A stretch of DNA of 64,000 bases, taken from Gnetum montanum (lineage: Eukaryota > Streptophyta > Gnetopsida > Gnetales > Gnetaceae). Positions 57,861 to 64,000 of this stretch are shown here, in pieces. The stretch spans positions 69,598 through 133,597 of the forward strand of contig MNCI01027271.1 of NCBI GenBank assembly GCA_015680685.1, written 5' to 3'. The position numbers and the translations under genes were made by a program. A model generated the notes under the pieces. It had not been told where the DNA came from, ran no database searches, and saw only the letters and a program-made list of their open reading frames with translations. How positions within the stretch are numbered: the first letter of the stretch is position 1; the number at the start of each line of letters is the position of its first letter.

Positions 57861-59230
57861 CAAAATCCCAAAGATTCCAACTGGTATGATCACATCCTCC
57901 CTACCTACTTACTCAACAAATGCCACATGAATGGGACAGTAGGAAGAAACGACAATTTCTTCACTAGGCCAAACACTACATGGAAATCAATAGTAACCTC
58001 TACAAGAGTTGTGTTGATGGCCTAGTACGATGGTGTGTACTTGATGCTAATCATCTTTGAGTCCTCCAAGATGTTCATGAAGGCCTTTGTTGGAGCCACT
58101 ATGCTAGGAGGAGGTTGGCCATTAAAATCCTTATGGTAAGATATTATAGGCCCATGATTTTCAAGGATGTCCATCAATTCTTTTGTTTGTGTGATAGATG
58201 CTAAAGAGATTGAGGGATGACTACATAGATGGAATGATCCCAATAGTCAATTCAACCACTAAAGCATTTCGATCTTTGGGGCATTGACTTTATGGGGTCC
58301 ATTAATCCCATGTCCAACAAAAATACATACATCATCATTGCTATTGACTACTGCACTAAGTGGCTTAAAGCCACCACCATCACTAACTGTTCATCCTCTA
58401 CCATGGCACAGTTTGTACAACAAAATGTGGTAATCAGGTTTGGTGTGCCAATGGGTACTAATATCTGATAATGGAATGTATTTTACAAGTGCCACTTTTT
58501 AGAAACTTATATAATTCTTGGGGGTAGAAAAAAAACTCACAACTCCATACCACCCCCAAGTTAACAATCAAGTAGAGGTCACTAACAAGGAAATAACTAT
58601 GATACTAACATGTACCTTTAGTATAGGAAGGACTAAAGCATCAAACTAAATGATGCTTTTTAGGCTCATCAGTCAACATGAAAACTTTCTATTAATTATT
58701 CCCCTTATGATTTAGTGTATAGGAAATTTCCAACTCTTCCTATACACATAGAGCTTCATACACTTTCAATGGCTTCTAAACTTGACCTTGATTTGAGTCT
58801 AACCTAAATAGAAATATTAATGATATTAAATATGCTAGATGAAAACTAATTAGTAACCCTATTCATGAATGAAGTACACAAGGCACACAATAAACAACAT
58901 AATGATCTCAAAATAAGAAAAGTTAAATTTCAACCAAGAGATAAGGTTCTCTACTGGAGTCCCATGCATGTACCCCAATGCACAAAATTCCAAACACTAT
59001 GAGAAGGATCTTATATTATTTATAAAAATTTTTCATCTAGGTTCATGATAATTTACCATCCTACTAGCCCAAACAAATGACTATTAGTTAACATGAGAAA
59101 AGTCAAACCTTTCCTAAAACCAAGGGTAGCCAATGGCAACAACACCTCAACCGGTGACCAAGCACATTCTATTTTTTGGATCTCCTCCTTCCAACTTAAT
59201 CTTGGGATGGCCATCCATGCTAAGATATTG
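57861..59230 (+). pseudogene. pol: Integrase of element D (degenerate)
   Basis: The zinc-binding part is at 57975-58200 (YMEINSNLYKSCVDGL, CLCDRC). The core is at 58260-58620 with HFDLWGIDFMGSI, IIAIDYCTKWLKATTIT and ISDNGMYFTSATF. C-terminal text VKFQPRDKVLYWSPMHVPQ is at 58920-58980. Frames shift near 58460 and 58650. Confidence 0.75.
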
Positions 59231-60142
59231 TGATAGCTCCTCAATTTTTTAACTTTTTTAGTTTACATTGTTCTTTATACATTTTTCATTTTCTTGCATA
59301 ATTTGCAACTTATATTATATATTTTTCCTTGTCTAATTTTTCTTACATGTGTTTTCTTCTTTATTGCCCATCAGGACTTTGGTGCTTAATATGGTTGCTA
59401 ATTACTAGAAGTCTAATTAAACTATTACTCACAACTAGATTGATTGCTTAATAACTATATTTCATCTTTGAATTATGACATTGATTAATGGAACATTGAT
59501 TTTCTTATGATATTAGATAGTGAGCTCACATCATCAACCCATTTCACTCAACTCCATGGATTTCTTTCACCCTAGAAGCATGAGGTCCTTTCTTAATTAT
59601 AACTTATAAAAAGAATCAATGACTTTGATACTTAACAAACTTAGAACAAATCAAGTGGAATAGATAAGGATGTGGCTTTAAGGGGACTTGTCACCTTTTG
59701 TACCTTCCTAACTTCTTGATTTTTAAGGGTATTCTCATTGATCCCTCACCATTCCTACTATTGATCACTAATAAGAAGAATGTCTTTGCATGGTGTAATT
59801 TCCATGAAAAAAACATGGGAATTCAAAGCACATCCCTTAGACACAATAATGGCCTACAAGCACTGATTATGGAAATGGAAAGACATGTTACCCATGCCTA
59901 AAGGCACCCCTCTAACTAAGGCCCATCCTAACTTCTTGCTTCTCTTTTCTTCTCTATTTGGAATCATGGGTGATCTTTGGGGGTGGTCATGAACTTTGGA
60001 GGGTTGAACGGTCTAAATGTGCCAATACAAAGTCCCTAAAAGTGGGTGGACTTAGTTTTGACTAAGGATGGGGTAATATCAAGTCACATTAACCACATGT
60101 TTCATAAGGACCTCATCTGATTGGGATGTGAAACTCTATTTC

Positions 60143-60199
<57 letters not shown>

Positions 60200-60700
60200 C
60201 CATCATTCAACTCTTCTCATCCACCACCTCACTACCAACTATTATGATTAATTAATGTGTCTCTTTTGGTATGTCCTAATTCTTTGATGATTTCTTATAT
60301 GGATTCAATTTTTAATGATCCATGATCATTAATTATCCTTAATGCGTATGGACTCCTAGGTATGAGGGCACGCAAAGGCATTAATGACATGAGCCTACAT
60401 TGGGGAGGATCCACTTGCACACTCTTTGGTCTAGTTCTATTAAACTTCTTGTCCCTTAGCTCCTTTGCATTCAATTCCATCATTTTACATAAGAAACATC
60501 CAGTTTTACAATCCTTGGCATATGTAATTTCCTCCAAATCTCATTTTCTAAGTTAATCTCATGCCCTCTTCCATAGTTTTTCATCATTCTAGACTTTTCT
60601 AGCTTCCTTTGGATTCTAATTTCATCTTAAAACTCTTCCCCAACACTTATTTTTTCAATGTGAAAAATTGATGCAAATAGTTGCATCAATGCATCCCTGT
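59231..60700 (+). other. Element D spacer between integrase and ORF2
   Basis: No coding signal. It aligns with the spacers of A and B (GGGAATTCAAAGCACATCCCTTAGACA at 59818-59844, split here only for description). It contains a CT microsatellite at 60146-60200. Confidence 0.6.
60146..60200. repeat. (CT)n microsatellite
   Basis: About 27 CT units, interrupted once by a T (CTTT at 60181-60184). The matching site in A (about 7590-7605) has no expansion. Confidence 0.95.
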
Positions 60701-60751
60701 CAACACAACTAGATGTGTCAACACATCTTTATCAATACATACAAAAAATCC

Positions 60752-60759
60752 TATAAATA
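60752..60759 (+). promoter_or_regulatory. Internal TATA box upstream of ORF2 (element D)
   Basis: TATAAATA preceded by GATGCAAATAGTTGCATC and related U3-like palindromes (60670-60745), 148 bp upstream of the leader-intron donor. Confidence 0.55.
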
Positions 60760-60907
60760 CGCATCAACACTTAGCCATTTTTTCACATTTGCATCTTAAC
60801 ACAAGAGGAGTTTTTACCATTTTCAGAGCCTAGAGACCTTCCAAGTATCCTACCTTCCAAACCACTTGTCCAATTAACCTCATTTTTTTATCTCCTATCT
60901 ACCAAAG

Positions 60908-61188
60908 GTAAGCTTTACATCGTGACATCCACCAACCTTTGATTTATGACAAAAAAAATTTCAAAAATTTTTCTAACTCCCCAATGTTTAACTATTAAAA
61001 TAACATTAAAACTCCTATCTACACTAAGTTAAACCTCATAAACAAAATTTGGTAGCTAATGAATAAAATAATGAACCTACCATGCTTACAAATGAACTTA
61101 ATAGTAATTAATCAAATGAGAAAGGTATCAAAAAGAAGCTAAGATTTACACATTAATTGCTAATCCTTGGTTACATTTGTGATCGCAG
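60908..61188 (+). other. Putative leader intron before ORF2 (element D)
   Basis: Donor CTACCAAAG/GTAAGC and acceptor GTGATCGCAG/ATGGC enclose 281 bp. Its sites match those of B and, in part, A. Confidence 0.7.
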
Positions 61189-64000
61189 ATGGCTCTAAAG
61201 AGGGGATCACTAGCAAGAGGACCATCACACCCAAGGGAGAACTAGCCACAAGGAAGAATGGACTAGAAACAGCCATAATAGCCCCAAGAATAGAAATCTG
61301 AAGTAACTCATGCAACAGGATGTCTTTAGGAGGATCTTGAAGTGGAATTTGTTTGGCAAATTCCCATTGTTAAAACCAACCAATTGAGACAAGATGAGGC
61401 ACCAAGGCTAAGACCTAATCTAGAGGTCACATTAATAGAGGCCTACCTTGTATAGATCTTTCAACCAAGGAATTCTAAAGTTTGGTTCTCCAAGAACTCA
61501 ACTTCGAATCTTTTTTGGAGCTGGCATCCAAGGAAGTTTGCATACAACTACAGGGGTCTCCCATGTAGCCCATTCTCTCCTCCAGTGGGGAATGGTACAT
61601 GGGGGAGACTTACATATTCTAGAACAACCAACAAGGAGACATGTTGGTTAAAGCCAAAGACATCACTATCTCCTACTCAATTGAGGCCATCACAAAGGCC
61701 CTTAGTCTACTTAACACTGGAGAAAATTTGGTGGAGATATCCACCCATGCAAATCCTAAAGTTAAGAAAGAGTGAATCAAGCATTGCTATGGGGTGGACC
61801 ATAAGGAGTACAATGCACTCACCAAGGTATAGTATGCATATTTTAAGATAATGACCTATCACCTAACTCCTATGGTGATCCCTAGTAGGGTCACAACCTT
61901 CTTCATCTATGTAGGTATCACTCTAAGTGGCAAATTCCATATCAACCTTCCTTAGCTTATCTATCTAAAGATAGAGAAGCAATTCAAAGACCTCACCAAG
62001 GTGAAGTGTGCATATTTCAAGATAATGGCCTATCACTTGAATTCCATTGTTCAGTCTAACAACATCACAATCTTCTCTACTTGTGCATGCATCACTCTAA
62101 CCAAAAAATTCCCTATCAACCTTCCTCATCTCATCTATCTAAAGATAGAGAAAAAGTTCAAAGAAAATAAGCAAGGAAGAATGACACTCCACTTTTTGTG
62201 ACTCATTTGAAAACTCTACAAGAGGGGATGCATAGTGCACTATGAAAATGATACACTTTGTCATGCTCCTACTAAATCTTCATAGGAGGTGATGAAAGAT
62301 AAAGCAACTATAAATATTCAAGAAGAGGAGTAGCCACCGTCACCACTTGTTAGGGAGACCACACCAAAAGCACATGCAGCTATAAAAGAGATTAGGAAAA
62401 TCTGTGAGCAGTTGCTACAACAAGAAGAAGAAGATTCAACAAGTGGTGGGGAGCCATTATTTTACCATTTAACATTGAGCCATCTCAACAAGGTTACTAG
62501 GACCATCAACTAGCTAAAGGAAACTACCCCACTGTTTGAAACACAATAAATGTGGACACTTGCAAAAATGAATCCTAGTGCCTAGGAAGTTACGATGTTC
62601 ATACCTAGACAAGAGTTTTCTAAAATATCTAGGAATGCTGTAACTTTCTTGGTGCACTTGGAGAAAGGTGAGGAATAAATTTTCCTAGTGATGTAGCACC
62701 GTGGACAAGAGATAGTGGCAAACGTTGTGGCTGATAAGGTGGCTAAGACCATAAATGCTCCTATGGTAGTAGTATGAGACATTGCTGCCATGGTAGATGT
62801 TCAAGAGTCTACAAGAATGGAAAGTGATTAGCTAAGTGCAACCCAACATGAGGAAGTATTGGAAAGACTAGTGGGAACTAGGAAACCACTTCCAAAGATC
62901 TTTGATACCCTAGATGAAATTACAACCTAGTTAAAGCTGATATAGACTAAGAACAAACTAATCATTACCGATGCCTAACTATAAGCAACCACCACCAAAA
63001 AAACAATGGTTGGTTGCCAAAGTTTTGGAGTTGTAGGCCCATCTCTCTAACCCCACCATTCTTAATCCAAACCTTACACAAGATGAAGCTTTTCAACAAA
63101 AAATCTAAGAGGTTGAGAATGTGAAGGAGATCATAGTATTTGACACCTCCTTATTGGAAGTCTTGGCATTCCACACGGATAAGGATCTAGCTCAAGTATG
63201 CAAAGAAAACATGGTCCTCACCAAGGACATTCATCACCTGCACAATGTCAAGTAACAAAAAGATCATATGGTTAAGTTTATTTGAAAGTAGATAATTGAA
63301 ATCTCTCGATGGAGGAAGCCCAAGTGCTTTGCTAGGAAATAGCCATCGATATAGCTACTTGGAAGAATGAGGTCCTAAAATTTAAATAGGTTAAAAACCA
63401 TTACATGCACTAGGTTGATCTTCTGAAGGAGCTAAATAAGAAGGAGATTTAGTTGGAAAAGGCAAAGATGAACAAGGCCCTCCAACAACTCTAGCAAAGG
63501 GGAAATGTGTGGCAACCAATCTTTGATGGCTTAAATGCATATAAAAAAGCTGAAATCTACCTAAAGAAGTTGTGGATCAAGGAGATGACTGAATATACGA
63601 AGCTTGCCAACCTTTGATATGCAAACTTAGCTATGCTGACTATAGGGAGGCCAAGAATAGAATTAGAGAAACAAGTGACTAGTTCTTACCTCTTGTATGA
63701 GGCAAAGTTCAAGTATCACAAAGAGACAAAACAACATTTAGAGACAACCAACATGAAGTTTAAAGTTCTTAGAATTCAATTCACTAATCAATGATCAGTT
63801 ACTAAGAACTTAGCCAAAATAATGAATAGCTACCATAAGCTATAGAACCTTTTAAAGACATTTGACATCAAATAAAAATAATTCACAATGTGGTTCATTA
63901 ACATCAATGAGTTATTCATAACAATGTCATGCCTATGGGATATCAAGTAAGCTGTGTGGACTACATACAATCCATGAAGCAAGGAAGAGAAGATTAAAGC
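61189..64000 (+). pseudogene. Extra ORF2 of element D (degenerate, runs off window)
   Basis: The ATG follows the acceptor and opens MALKRGSLARGPSHP. A globular part with HKEYNALTKV-YAYFKIMTYHL (61799-61862) is partly duplicated in frame (61818-61991 and 61992-62165, 58 codons each). Then a Glu/Thr-rich linker, and a coiled coil from about 62990 to 63800 with NVWQPIFDGLNAYKKAEIYL near 63500-63560 and QVTSSYLLYEAKFKYHKETK near 63670-63730. It reaches SKEEKIK at the window edge, so only about 150 bp is missing by comparison with B. Membrane segments are not seen. Confidence 0.7.

Larger units (their letters stand above)
19666..64000 (+). mobile_element. Element D: Athila-like element split by insertions B and E, 3' end beyond window
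   Basis: Leader and gag text resume on the far side of each insertion at the expected homologous position in A. The leader stops at 20725 and resumes at 34053. gag stops at 35574 and resumes at 54465, where the text matches A at 1955-2000. Protease to integrase lie at 55700-59230 and ORF2 from 61189 to the edge. The 3' LTR is not in the window. Confidence 0.8.

Overview
The window is plant-type repetitive DNA. I find no intact host gene, tRNA or rRNA. Almost all of it is decayed Ty3/gypsy LTR retrotransposons of two lineages, nested in one another. The decay is mostly C-to-T and G-to-A, and many CAG or CAA codons have become stops, as expected of old, methylated elements. This fits a large, repeat-rich seed-plant genome, possibly a gymnosperm. 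The species is not determinable from the sequence.

Layout. (1) 1-15356 (+): element A, Athila-like, its 5' LTR cut by the window edge. Order: LTR, tRNA-Asp-type primer site, gag, protease, RT, RNase H, integrase, spacer, extra ORF2, polypurine tract, 3' LTR (14542-15356). A rearranged piece of the second lineage (F, 8097-11049, minus strand) sits in its spacer. (2) 15357-17640: unassigned AT-rich DNA with repeated small hairpins. (3) 17700-20631: 3' end of another Athila-like copy (C), with an LTR at 19666-20631. (4) That LTR is followed by 5' internal sequence of element D (+), which runs to the window end and is split by two insertions: B at 20726-34052 in its leader and E at 35575-54459 in its gag. 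(5) B (minus, Athila-like) is complete, with two LTRs and the target duplication AATGA on both sides. (6) E (minus, about 18.9 kb) is Tat/Ogre-like: aspartic protease, RT with YVDD, a second (archaeal-type) RNase H, and integrase. (7) 54465-64000 is the rest of D.

Two features stand out. First, the 6 kb between protease and RT of E carries, on the opposite strand, what reads as an 8-exon gene of about 1,090 codons (43435-48239) with its own TATA box. Five of its seven introns join in phase with consensus or near-consensus splice sites; one more would do so but for a mutated acceptor. Its introns contain the same GCTACGCTA palindromes as the E LTRs, and related minisatellites bracket it, so it looks native to the element. 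Second, in A, B and D the extra ORF2 downstream of integrase has its own small expression unit: an internal TATA box, about 130-150 bp of leader, a conserved donor (ACCAAAG/GTAAG, lost in A), a 281-320 bp intron, and an acceptor that falls exactly before the ATG.

The relative order of events follows from nesting. C/D were present before B and E inserted, and A was present before F. Two single-N positions (31395 and 39917) are flanked by direct duplications and look like assembly scars.
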